DNA of 64,000 nucleotides, taken from assembly GCA_016787265.1 (NCBI GenBank), contig JAEUVF010000010.1, positions 159,591 through 223,590 on the forward strand, written 5' to 3'. This DNA comes from Flavipsychrobacter sp. Its GTDB lineage: Bacteria; Bacteroidota; Bacteroidia; Chitinophagales; Chitinophagaceae. The position numbers and the translations under genes are program-made. The first letter of the stretch is position 1; every line of letters begins with the position of its first letter. The notes beneath the pieces were generated by a model. That model saw only the letters and a program-made list of their open reading frames with translations, did not search any database and was not told the DNA's origin. Below are positions 36,184 through 42,974 of this stretch, one piece after another.

Positions 36184-36876
36184 TTATTTTGAGGCTTCTT
36201 TTTTGGCATCTTCCACCATCTTTTCATTTGCATAAATGGCAAATTCGACCCTTCTGTTTTTAGCCCTGTTTTCCTCATTGCTATTATTGAATTTTGGCTG
36301 GTCTTCACCATACCATGCGGTACGTATCCGGTTGCTTCTGATATCCTTTTGCTGAAGATAGGAGGCTACTGATTGTGCTCTTTGTTTGGAGAGCCGTTCG
36401 TTATAGGAATGGCTTCCTTTATCATCCGTATGGCCTTCGATAAGAATATACGTGTCGGGGTATTTTTTCAGAATAGCAGAAAGATCTGCAATTCTTTCCG
36501 AAGCAACATCAGTAAGACTGGACTGATCAAATCCGAATAATACACCGGAGTCGAAGGTGACATTAATGCCTTCACCTACCCGCTTCACCTCTGCGCCGGG
36601 AATTTTTTCTATTTCTTCTGCCTGTTTGTCCATTTTGCGGCCGATCACACCACCTGTAACACCGCCTACTGCTGCTCCGATAATAGCACCTACGGCTGTA
36701 TTACCGGCAGCTTTTCCAACTCCTGCACCAAGAACAGCACCTCCGGCTGCTCCGATGGCAACACCCTTCTGTGTTTTATTCATGGATTTACATCCAATGG
36801 TAGTTGCGCTGACCAGGGTGAAGGCCGTGGCTGCCCAGGCAGCCTGTCTTATTTTTTTTCCAATGCTGTAGATCAT
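36184..36876 (-). CDS. OmpA-family lipoprotein with glycine-zipper segment
   Basis: 230 residues. The lipoprotein signal ends TTIGC (Cys near residue 29). A Gly/Ala-rich zipper follows (about 37-80, AAGGAVLGAGVGKAAGNTAV). The C-terminal OmpA peptidoglycan-binding domain (about 105-220) has YILIEGHTDDKGSHSYNERLS and NRRVEFAIYA. It tethers the outer membrane to peptidoglycan. A Met-rich, Lys-rich tail follows. It is upstream of the small hypothetical gene, probably in one unit. Confidence 0.92.
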   Translation of the reverse strand: MIYSIGKKIRQAAWAATAFTLVSATTIGCKSMNKTQKGVAIGAAGGAVLGAGVGKAAGNTAVGAIIGAAVGGVTGGVIGRKMDKQAEEIEKIPGAEVKRVGEGINVTFDSGVLFGFDQSSLTDVASERIADLSAILKKYPDTYILIEGHTDDKGSHSYNERLSKQRAQSVASYLQQKDIRSNRIRTAWYGEDQPKFNNSNEENRAKNRRVEFAIYANEKMVEDAKKEASK

Positions 36877-36906
36877 ATGCTATGTATAACGTTTATGAAT
36901 ATGCGA

Positions 36907-37542
36907 TTACTTAACTTTTCCAATTCCAAAGCTGACACCTACATTTATACCGACGTTGCGGTTTTTCTGATCGATGGCTGCGGCTTCAATGATGTCTGTG
37001 AGTCCATGATAATAATTCAGGTCCACATTGAGCCAGGTACGATCCACGAGTCTGTAGTTAAAACCTGCGCTGGCATTTACACCAAGGTCCACAGCCTTTA
37101 CATATTCTTTTGCAGCGGTTTCCACAGTGGTTTTGGTATCACCTGTAATGGTGGTAGCTTCATTTTTTCCTCCGATTAAAAAACCAACGGAGGGGCCAAT
37201 TGTGAGTTTAGGCCGGAATGCGTTACCGCGTTCTCCAAAAAAGTACATCACTTTAACTGGTACACGTACATAATCGAGTCGGGTAGTATTGGTGAAATTT
37301 GATGTGGAAGTTTTTCCCCCTTCGATGGACCATTTCAGATCTGCTCCAAATCCCCAGTTGGTTTCTGTACTATAGGTGAGGCTGAGTCCCAGGTTACCAG
37401 CGGGCTGGTATTTACTGTTAGAAGCGTTGGTGAGCCAGCTGTGTCCGAAACCTGCAGTTCCTCCGAAAGAAAGATTGTCCTGTGCCATCGTGCTGCCACT
37501 GATGCTTAGAGCAGCAAGGGTAATGCGGATGATTTTTTTCAT
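36907..37542 (-). CDS. Outer-membrane beta-barrel protein (PorT-like family)
   Basis: 211 residues. A signal peptide (about 1-20, SGSTMAQ) is followed by an eight-strand-type barrel with alternating aromatic strands (SFGGTAGFGHSWL, NLGLSLTYSTETNWGFGADLKW, YFFGERGNAFRPKLTIGPSVGF), ending VGVSFGIGKVK. It is common in Bacteroidota, with no specific function. A GTGAAAG heptamer array lies 44 bp upstream. Confidence 0.85.
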   Translation of the reverse strand: MKKIIRITLAALSISGSTMAQDNLSFGGTAGFGHSWLTNASNSKYQPAGNLGLSLTYSTETNWGFGADLKWSIEGGKTSTSNFTNTTRLDYVRVPVKVMYFFGERGNAFRPKLTIGPSVGFLIGGKNEATTITGDTKTTVETAAKEYVKAVDLGVNASAGFNYRLVDRTWLNVDLNYYHGLTDIIEAAAIDQKNRNVGINVGVSFGIGKVK

Positions 37543-37585
37543 GTCTGTTGTTTTCCAGCACTTGGAAAAAAACTATGCCAACGAA

Positions 37586-37630
37586 GAAGTGAAAGGTGAA
37601 AGGTGAAAGGTGAAAGGTGAAAGGTGAAAA
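37586..37630. repeat. GTGAAAG heptamer array
   Basis: GAAGTGAAAGG followed by five or more exact GTGAAAG units and then GTGAAAAG. It is nearly identical to the array after actC (22960). It lies 44-88 bp upstream of the barrel-protein start codon. Confidence 0.9.
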
Positions 37631-37631
37631 G

Positions 37632-37664
37632 AAAAAGCCCCTCAGTGAACGGAGGGGCTACCTA
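37632..37664 (-). terminator. Hairpin with T tract on the minus strand
   Basis: Eight-bp stem AGCCCCTC/GAGGGGCT with an 8-nt loop. On the minus strand it is followed by TTTTTCTTTTC, so it can act as a terminator for minus-strand transcripts arriving from the tRNA-like genes, ahead of the repeat array. Confidence 0.6.
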
Positions 37665-37736
37665 ACAGCTGTAAACACACACATGAGAAAAAACAGTGTG
37701 TACCAATGGCATGCAATCGAAACCGATGCGGCGGTA

Positions 37737-37767
37737 CAAAAAAATCCCGCAATTGGGCCGGGATTTT
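37737..37767 (-). terminator. Rho-independent terminator of the tRNA-like transcript
   Basis: On the minus strand AAAATCCCGG, a short loop, then CGGGATTTTTTT. It begins 7 bp after the 3' end of the proximal tRNA-like gene and should end that transcript. The stem is symmetric enough to work in both directions. Confidence 0.75.
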
Positions 37768-37773
37768 AAAATG

Positions 37774-37966
37774 CTGTAGGGGGAGGAGTCGAACCTCCAC
37801 GGGGCAGTTAGCCGTAGTACAATGCTTAGTGGTCAACCCTGGTCGGCTTTATTACGGTCCAGTTTGCACTGAACAGCAATACCAGTCGGCTCTATGCTAC
37901 GTTTATCCTGTAATCCCCACCCTCGAGACGAGAGGGCATGTCTGCCAAAAATTTCATCACCCCACA
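37774..37966 (-). ncRNA. tRNA-like RNA, copy 1 (about 193 nt, giant variable arm)
   Basis: Read on the minus strand: a 7-bp acceptor (TGTGGGG with CCCTACA), T8, a 3-bp D stem (ATG/CAT) with GG and A in the loop, a 5-bp anticodon stem CCCTC/GAGGG with loop TCGTCTC, and a perfect T arm GGAGG-TTCGACT-CCTCC. Discriminator is G73; no CCA is encoded (CAT follows). Between anticodon and T arms lies a variable domain of about 118 nt. It is closed by GGGG/CCCC plus CAG/CTG and contains a 14-bp hairpin with one mismatch and a GCAA tetraloop. The anticodon position reads GTC, but C33 and T37 are abnormal, so decoding is doubtful. Confidence 0.72.
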
Positions 37967-37990
37967 GTGTAAAGAGCAACTAATAAAAGT

Positions 37991-38110
37991 TGGCTGTAGG
38001 AGGAGGAGTCGAACCTCCACGGGGCAGTTAGCAAGTTTTCACTTCTTTATCCTGTAATCCCCACCCCCGAGACAAGGGGGCATGTCTGCCGAAAATTTCA
38101 TCATCCCACA
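37991..38110 (-). ncRNA. tRNA-like RNA, copy 2 (120 nt with encoded CCA)
   Basis: Minus strand: acceptor TGTGGGA/TCCTACA, D stem ATG/CAT, anticodon stem CCCCC/GGGGG with loop TTGTCTC, T arm GGAGG-TTCGACT-CCTCC, discriminator G73 and an encoded CCA. The variable arm is about 44 nt: GGGG(ATTA)CAG pairs with CTGCCCC, and a distal hairpin AAGT-GAAA-ACTT follows. Compared with copy 1, acceptor pair 7 changes A-T for G-C and one anticodon-stem pair changes C-G for T-A; both keep pairing. It lies 24 bp upstream of copy 1 in the same transcript. The T at position 37 and the oversized arm argue against an ordinary elongator tRNA. Confidence 0.75.
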
Positions 38111-38135
38111 GTATGTTCTAAGAACTTTGATATTG

Positions 38136-38168
38136 CAAACATACAGTAAAAGCCGAATTCATTGCAAA
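38136..38168 (-). promoter_or_regulatory. Candidate promoter of the tRNA-like pair
   Basis: On the minus strand TTTG (38165-38168) and TATGTTTG (38136-38143), spaced 21 nt, match the Bacteroidota -33/-7 consensus. The mature 5' end of copy 2 would lie about 25 nt further on. An 11-bp palindrome GTTCTAAGAAC (38115-38125) lies between. Confidence 0.6.
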
Positions 38169-38252
38169 TAATTCAAATAAAATTTAAAATATATTGAAAT
38201 AATTCAAAAAATACTATATTGCAGTAGATATTGTCAAAAAATAGTTTCCAAA

Positions 38253-38720
38253 ATGGCTGGTAAATTGAATTTAGACAAACTGGATTATCAGATTATCCAG
38301 GAAATGATGGAGAATGCAGAAACATCTTATGCTGATTTGGGCAAGAAGTTATTCGTTTCTGGTGGAACCATACATGTTCGTATCAAGAAACTACAGGAAA
38401 TGGGCATCGTAAAAGGGAGTCGCCTGAATGTAGACTTGAAATTACTAGGTTATGATGTAATCGCATTTATTGGAATATATCTCGAAAAAAGCTCCCTGTA
38501 TGATAATGTTGCAAAGGAACTCAGTAAGATTCCTGAGATCGTACGGATGAATTATACAACAGGCAACTATAGTATTCTGGCTGAGATTATCTGTAAGGAT
38601 ATCAATCATTTAAGAAATGTATTGCACGATCAGTTGCAGAAAATCAAGGGTATTGAGCGTACAGAGACGTTTATCTCCCTGGATGAGAGTTTGAACAGGA
38701 ATGTGGAAGTAAGGATCTGA
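38253..38720 (+). CDS. Lrp/AsnC-family transcriptional regulator
   Basis: 155 residues. The N-terminal helix-turn-helix (about 8-50: LDYQIIQEMMENAETSYADLGKKLFVSGGTI, residues shown in part) is followed by the RAM ligand/oligomer domain (about 70-150). The family responds to amino acids or related metabolites and forms octamers. It is transcribed away from the tRNA-like pair, with which it shares an AT-rich intergenic region of about 140 bp. The target genes are unknown. Confidence 0.92.
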   Translation: MAGKLNLDKLDYQIIQEMMENAETSYADLGKKLFVSGGTIHVRIKKLQEMGIVKGSRLNVDLKLLGYDVIAFIGIYLEKSSLYDNVAKELSKIPEIVRMNYTTGNYSILAEIICKDINHLRNVLHDQLQKIKGIERTETFISLDESLNRNVEVRI

Positions 38721-38748
38721 CGTCTCACGTTTCACGTCTCACATTTCT
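38719..38748. repeat. ACGTCTCACGTTTC-type repeat
   Basis: GACGTCTCACGTTTCACGTC is followed by TCACATTTC, starting at the lrp stop codon. It is the reverse complement of the GTGAGACGT units found after the stops at 39221 and 42902. Confidence 0.6.
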
Positions 38749-38804
38749 TGCGGTTCTTGGGCAGATGCCCTATCTTTAAACTAAACGTATAATTCACACA
38801 TTAC

Positions 38805-39221
38805 ATGAAATCCGTTGTTACCAGATTACTGCTTGCTTCTTTGACTTGTGCCATATTATTACCTTCCTGTAGTGGGGGTGGCGATGATCCGGAACCAGCA
38901 GAAGAAAACCTTGTAATTACAACCACTCCTGTTTTAAATGGACAGCAGGAAGCCGTAGCGCCCGGACCCAATTTCCCGTTAACAGTAACGGTAAGTTCCA
39001 AAATGCCTCCCCAGGGAGTTCGTATTGAAGTTTCTGCAAGGCCTGATGGAAGCGGAACTACCCCTTTCTTTACAGCTAATCAGACTACCTCCAATGCTAC
39101 TACCAATTTCACGATCACCAATACACCGCAATTAACGGTTTCCAGGGTAACGGTTACCGTAACATCTGTATCAAAACCAGGTAATAACAAGACGGGTTTT
39201 TATCTGTATTCACGGAAGTGA
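38805..39221 (+). CDS. Hypothetical lipoprotein
   Basis: 138 residues. A lipoprotein signal ends LLPSC (Cys near residue 22), with a GGGDDPEPAEE spacer after it. The rest is a Thr-rich all-beta domain (ITTTPVLNGQQEA, VTVTSVSKPGNNKTGFYLYSRK). No family is recognised. The Asp/Glu-rich spacer right after the lipid Cys resembles surface-export signals of Bacteroidota lipoproteins. The stop overlaps a GTGAGACGT unit. Confidence 0.7.
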   Translation: MKSVVTRLLLASLTCAILLPSCSGGGDDPEPAEENLVITTTPVLNGQQEAVAPGPNFPLTVTVSSKMPPQGVRIEVSARPDGSGTTPFFTANQTTSNATTNFTITNTPQLTVSRVTVTVTSVSKPGNNKTGFYLYSRK

Positions 39222-39235
39222 GACGTGGGAAGATT

Positions 39236-40372
39236 TCAGGTGCGAACATCTAGTGCGTCACGGATGCCGTTTCCAATGAGATTAAAGGCCAGAACCAGTA
39301 ACATAATTGCAAAACCCGGTGCCAGTGCAAGCATCGGGTTATTTGTTATTATGAAATTATAGTTCTCCTTTATCATGGCGCCCCAACTGGGTTGAGGTGG
39401 TTGAACACCCACACCTAAAAAACTGAGTCCCGCTTCCACCACAATTGCGGATGCAAAATTAGCTGCAGCCACCACTAATACAGGTCCCAATATATTAGGA
39501 AGGATATGCTTTAACAGGATTCTGAGATCCCGGTAGCCCAGTGCCCTGGCGGCCTCCACATATTCCAGATTGCGGGTGGCAATCAATTGACCGCGTACCA
39601 GCCTTGCTACATTCACCCACATGGTTAGTCCGACTGCAATAAAAACCTGCCAAAACCCCTTTCCCAATAACAGGGTTATTGCAAATACCAGCAGGAGAGT
39701 GGGAATGCTCCAGATCACATTGATCAGCCACATAATCGCCTGGTCCCATTTTCCACCATAATACCCTGCAATGCTTCCGAGAAAAAGCCCGATTGTAAGT
39801 GACAAGGCCATTGCGATACCTCCTACCAGTAAACTGATCCGGGTACCAATGATGAGCCGGCTTAGCAGATCACGACCGAATTTATCTGTTCCCAAAAGAA
39901 AACGTTGTTCCGTTATGTAACGGTTAGGATTAAACGCATTGGCGGATGGTTGTGCTGAGTTAAAACCTTGGCTGGTGCCAACCTGATCCGTATAAAATAG
40001 AGTAAGAGGAAAAGCTTTGGTTTCATATAATTCTTCGTCAATGAATTGTTCTACAATAACAGAATCACGCGTCCATTCATATGTACCGATCGGGATATAA
40101 GAAAAGCGATCGGGTTGACCATTCAGCGTTCGTTGCCACCAGGAAATCTTTGGAGGTTGAGGTGATTTCGGAAGCAGCAGGAATCGTTGTCGGAAGCCTG
40201 AAGGGCGATTTGCAATTTCAACAATCATGCGGTTTGCATCCGGACTGCTATCGGCGCTGATCCAATAGCCGGAAATTGCCAGCAATAAGGCAAAAATGGC
40301 AATAATGCCTCCAATAATGGAAGAAGGTTGTCGTGTTAATTTCAACCACACAGAAGGCAATTCAGTAGACAT
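39236..40372 (-). CDS. Peptide/oligopeptide ABC transporter permease (DppC/OppC family)
   Basis: 378 residues. One N-terminal helix (about 20-38), a long periplasmic insertion (about 40-165), then the five-helix BPD_transp_1 domain. The EAA loop is EYVEAARALGYRDLRILLKH. LGTDKFGRDLLSRLIIGTRIS is the standard DppC entry. The ~100-residue insertion is larger than in enterobacterial DppC but usual in Bacteroidota. Its partner permease, ATPases and binding protein are not in this window. Confidence 0.88.
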   Translation of the reverse strand: MSTELPSVWLKLTRQPSSIIGGIIAIFALLLAISGYWISADSSPDANRMIVEIANRPSGFRQRFLLLPKSPQPPKISWWQRTLNGQPDRFSYIPIGTYEWTRDSVIVEQFIDEELYETKAFPLTLFYTDQVGTSQGFNSAQPSANAFNPNRYITEQRFLLGTDKFGRDLLSRLIIGTRISLLVGGIAMALSLTIGLFLGSIAGYYGGKWDQAIMWLINVIWSIPTLLLVFAITLLLGKGFWQVFIAVGLTMWVNVARLVRGQLIATRNLEYVEAARALGYRDLRILLKHILPNILGPVLVVAAANFASAIVVEAGLSFLGVGVQPPQPSWGAMIKENYNFIITNNPMLALAPGFAIMLLVLAFNLIGNGIRDALDVRT

Positions 40373-40389
40373 AAGATAAAAATAAACAA

Positions 40390-41532
40390 TTAGCGTACGT
40401 TACGTCCCTTCCATTGATAGCTTCCGAATTGACCAAAGGTTCCGGCTGCAACAGTATAAATAATATGAAGGGGTTGATAAAATGGAAAGCTGGTCACCAG
40501 GCGGGAGTAACCGAAAAAATCTCCAACCCCTATCATAAAGGGCCATTCAACCATTATTTTTATAATGAACGCAGGGAATGCGATCCACCAGATCTCTGGC
40601 AGAAAGAAACCACCGATCAAAAGAATAAGCAAGAGCAAATTAAGCAGGTAAACTATCAAAAGAATCCATTTGAGCCGTGATTCCTGATAGAATCGGGCTT
40701 TGCTCGCCCAGCGTACGCGTTGCTGAAGAAGGCTTTTAATATCGGGCATGGCAGCTGTTTCAACAATAGCTTTTTTACTTTTCAGATAGGCAGATTTGCC
40801 GGGAAAGCGGGCTGCAATTTTTTGATGCAGCAGCATATCATCGCCGGAAGCAAGCTGATCAATTCCTTCAAATCCATTGACCTCCAAAAAAGCGGATTTA
40901 AGGTAAGAAAGGTTGGCGCCATTACTCATCGCATGAAATCCCCTTGAGATGGAAGCGCCGGTTATTCCCTGAAGGCTTATAAAGTCAAGGGCCTGGAAAT
41001 TGGTTAACCAGGAAGTTCCGCGACTAATTTTCACAGGTCCGGATATAAAGCAGGCTCCGGTTTTCTGCTGGTAAAAGACATGTTGCTGTATCCATTCGGG
41101 AGGCAGTAAACAATCTGCATCAGTAGTCAGTATCAGCTTTCCGGATGCTTCGGCAATACCGGTTTCAATCGCTTTTTTTTTATATGAATTAATTGTCTGT
41201 TTGGGTAGTTTGTCTGACAGCCGGATCAGTTTAATCCCTTTGTTCGCATATTCCTCCACGATAAGAGCAGTGTTGTCCTCTGAATGATCATCGATTACAA
41301 TACATTCCCTCAGGCCAACAGGATAATTCTGTTGCAGATAAGATTCAAGGCATGCCCGGATATTGGCTGCTTCATTCCTGGCTGGAATCAGCACACTGAC
41401 AGGTATGGACGGTTTGAAATTTTCAGGTATCTCATCCAGCCCGGTAATTGCATTCCAGTTATGAAAATAGAAAGCAATGAGTGCGGCATATACAACCAGC
41501 AGTAAAATTGTTATGATTGCCAGTATAGTCAT
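40390..41532 (-). CDS. Family 2 glycosyltransferase
   Basis: 380 residues: an N-terminal helix, a GT2 domain (VSVLIPARNEAANIRACLES, VIDDHSEDNT, metal-binding TTDADC near residue 137, QQRVRWASKARF as the QxxRW motif) and three or four C-terminal helices. This layout matches membrane-bound processive or lipid-linked transferases. The acceptor is unknown. It lies 12 bp after the hydrolase gene and 17 bp before the permease gene. Confidence 0.9.
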   Translation of the reverse strand: MTILAIITILLLVVYAALIAFYFHNWNAITGLDEIPENFKPSIPVSVLIPARNEAANIRACLESYLQQNYPVGLRECIVIDDHSEDNTALIVEEYANKGIKLIRLSDKLPKQTINSYKKKAIETGIAEASGKLILTTDADCLLPPEWIQQHVFYQQKTGACFISGPVKISRGTSWLTNFQALDFISLQGITGASISRGFHAMSNGANLSYLKSAFLEVNGFEGIDQLASGDDMLLHQKIAARFPGKSAYLKSKKAIVETAAMPDIKSLLQQRVRWASKARFYQESRLKWILLIVYLLNLLLLILLIGGFFLPEIWWIAFPAFIIKIMVEWPFMIGVGDFFGYSRLVTSFPFYQPLHIIYTVAAGTFGQFGSYQWKGRNVR

Positions 41533-41544
41533 CAGGTGGTTGCA

Positions 41545-42366
41545 TCAGGAGCCAGTTTCGTGAAGAGGCAGCCGGATTGCTGCGGCAATATTAGGTGTAA
41601 TGGCCGGATCAAGCAAACGGTGCCCCGTTTGTAACAGGACGGTAGTGGTAAATGCGGCATTATGTTCCTGTATCCACCGGCCATGGGAAGGAGGAATGAT
41701 CCTATCGAATTTTCCGAAAAAAAGTCGCAGGTGCATTCGATTTGCTATCAGTTGATCGTTTAATTCCTCCTGGTTTACTTTAAAGTTTTTATAAAAGGTC
41801 CAGCGTTCATACAAATCTTTCCTGGCTTTTTCCTGCATCAGGAATTGAATGGAGAATTTGTAAATACCCGGATGTAAGAGGTTGAGTGTCTTGGCAATTT
41901 TCATGGCTTTCAGCAACCAGTTGGGTTGTTGCATGGTAAACTTAAAAAGTCGATTCCCCCAAGCTGTTTGAGTGGCGAGCCAGTACCAGGGGTTACGATG
42001 AAAACCATCCGGGGCGAACAGCCATACTTCTTCTATTGGCAACTTGCTCTTGGTCAGCAGACTGCTGACCAGTCGGCCTCCCATGGAATATCCGGCCAGC
42101 ACAAGGGAATTAAATCCGTGCTCCTGCATCAGCAATCGTATTATTTCCTCCAGCTCTGATGGTGTAAAGGGTGTGGCAAGCTCCCAAATGGATTTGCCGT
42201 GAAGCGGCAGATCGGGACAAATGAAGGTACAATCCATGCTCATTTCAGTGGCCAGGGAGTGAAAGGCGGATCCGCTTTCGCCATACCCATGAAAAGCGAT
42301 AACCCAGCGTGGACCGTTTCCGATCAGCTGATAGTGAAGGCATTGATTCCGGAAGGAAATCTTCAT
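41545..42366 (-). CDS. Alpha/beta hydrolase
   Basis: 273 residues. The oxyanion-hole region is AFHGYGESG and the nucleophile elbow is GYSMGG (Ser near residue 100). An Asp sits in FGKFDRIIP and the likely catalytic His in LQTGHRLLD. There is no signal peptide, so it is cytoplasmic. The substrate is unknown. It is the first gene of a three-gene minus-strand unit and is divergent from the MarR gene. Confidence 0.88.
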   Translation of the reverse strand: MKISFRNQCLHYQLIGNGPRWVIAFHGYGESGSAFHSLATEMSMDCTFICPDLPLHGKSIWELATPFTPSELEEIIRLLMQEHGFNSLVLAGYSMGGRLVSSLLTKSKLPIEEVWLFAPDGFHRNPWYWLATQTAWGNRLFKFTMQQPNWLLKAMKIAKTLNLLHPGIYKFSIQFLMQEKARKDLYERWTFYKNFKVNQEELNDQLIANRMHLRLFFGKFDRIIPPSHGRWIQEHNAAFTTTVLLQTGHRLLDPAITPNIAAAIRLPLHETGS

Positions 42367-42408
42367 TTTGGAAGCGTATATTTTTCCGTCCGAAATTAGC
42401 AGGAAAAG

Positions 42409-42440
42409 ATTGCAGGAATCAAGAAAATTTAGTACATTCG
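42409..42440 (+). promoter_or_regulatory. Candidate promoter of the marR-type gene
   Basis: ATTG (42409-42412) and TACATTCG (42433-42440), spaced 20 nt, approximate the Bacteroidota consensus. The inverted repeat at 42442 follows directly. Confidence 0.4.
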
Positions 42441-42441
42441 A

Positions 42442-42461
42442 ATAGTTGTTTAACTAACTAT
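42442..42461 (+). promoter_or_regulatory. Inverted repeat, candidate MarR operator
   Basis: A 20-bp imperfect palindrome with arms ATAGTT and AACTAT around a TTTAA core lies directly between the candidate -7 box and the start codon at 42462. MarR proteins usually bind such dyads and repress their own gene, so this is a likely autoregulatory site. Confidence 0.5.
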
Positions 42462-42902
42462 ATGCCAAACAACCAATTTAAGAAAGGGGAATTATACAGT
42501 TTTATTACAGGAAAGGCATCGACAGCAATAGCGAGGCGGTTACAGAAAAAATTCAATTCGGCCCAGCTGAATCTGACCATAGAGCAATGGAGTGTATTGT
42601 ATCATTTATGGAAGGAGGATGGCATCAGTCAGCAGGAATTGTGTAATGCCACCTTCAGGGACAAGCCAAGTATCACGAGGTTGGTGGATAACCTGGAAAA
42701 GTTGAAACTGGTAAAGCGGGTTGCATCGAAAGAAGATCGGCGGATGAATATGATTTACCTGACACCGGAAGCACGTAAGATGCAGGAGGCTTCCATGGAG
42801 CTGGCGGAGGAGACATTAAATGAAGCCCTGATTGGAGTGCCGGCTGACCAGGTGGAGATATGCAAGGCGGTGTTGCAGATTGTCTATGATAACCTTAAGT
42901 GA
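42462..42902 (+). CDS. MarR-family transcriptional regulator
   Basis: 146 residues. The winged helix runs about 33-100 (LTIEQWSVLYHLWKEDGISQQELC, and the wing KEDRRMNMIYLTPEA). The ATG at 42462 (MPNNQFKKGELYSF) fits family length; an upstream frame from 42309 overlaps the divergent hydrolase. The acyl-CoA dehydrogenase follows 72 bp downstream on the same strand and is a plausible target. Confidence 0.9.
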   Translation: MPNNQFKKGELYSFITGKASTAIARRLQKKFNSAQLNLTIEQWSVLYHLWKEDGISQQELCNATFRDKPSITRLVDNLEKLKLVKRVASKEDRRMNMIYLTPEARKMQEASMELAEETLNEALIGVPADQVEICKAVLQIVYDNLK

Positions 42903-42938
42903 GACGTCAGATGTGAGAGGTGAGACGTCAGATGTGTG
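42900..42938. repeat. GTGAGACGTCAGAT repeat
   Basis: Two near-identical 19-20 bp units, TGAGACGTCAGATGTGAGAGG and GTGAGACGTCAGATGTGTG (shown in part), begin at the marR stop codon itself. They share the GTGAGACGT core with 38719-38748 and 39219-39227. Confidence 0.7.
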
Positions 42939-42974
42939 AAGAAACTGATCCTTTAAATATTTAATCATATAACT

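Noticed and set aside
37645..37737. A 16-codon minus-strand leader peptide (MPLVHTVFSHVCVYSC) before the hairpin at 37632
   Set aside because: No run of regulatory codons, no alternative hairpin found, and the upstream terminator at 37737 would keep transcripts out; chance ORF most likely.
37774..38110. The two tRNA-like elements as a tmRNA or a tRNA interrupted by a group I intron
   Set aside because: There is no tag-peptide frame, no tmRNA-type acceptor (GGGGCTG), and the extra sequence lies in the variable arm, not in the anticodon loop where tRNA introns sit.
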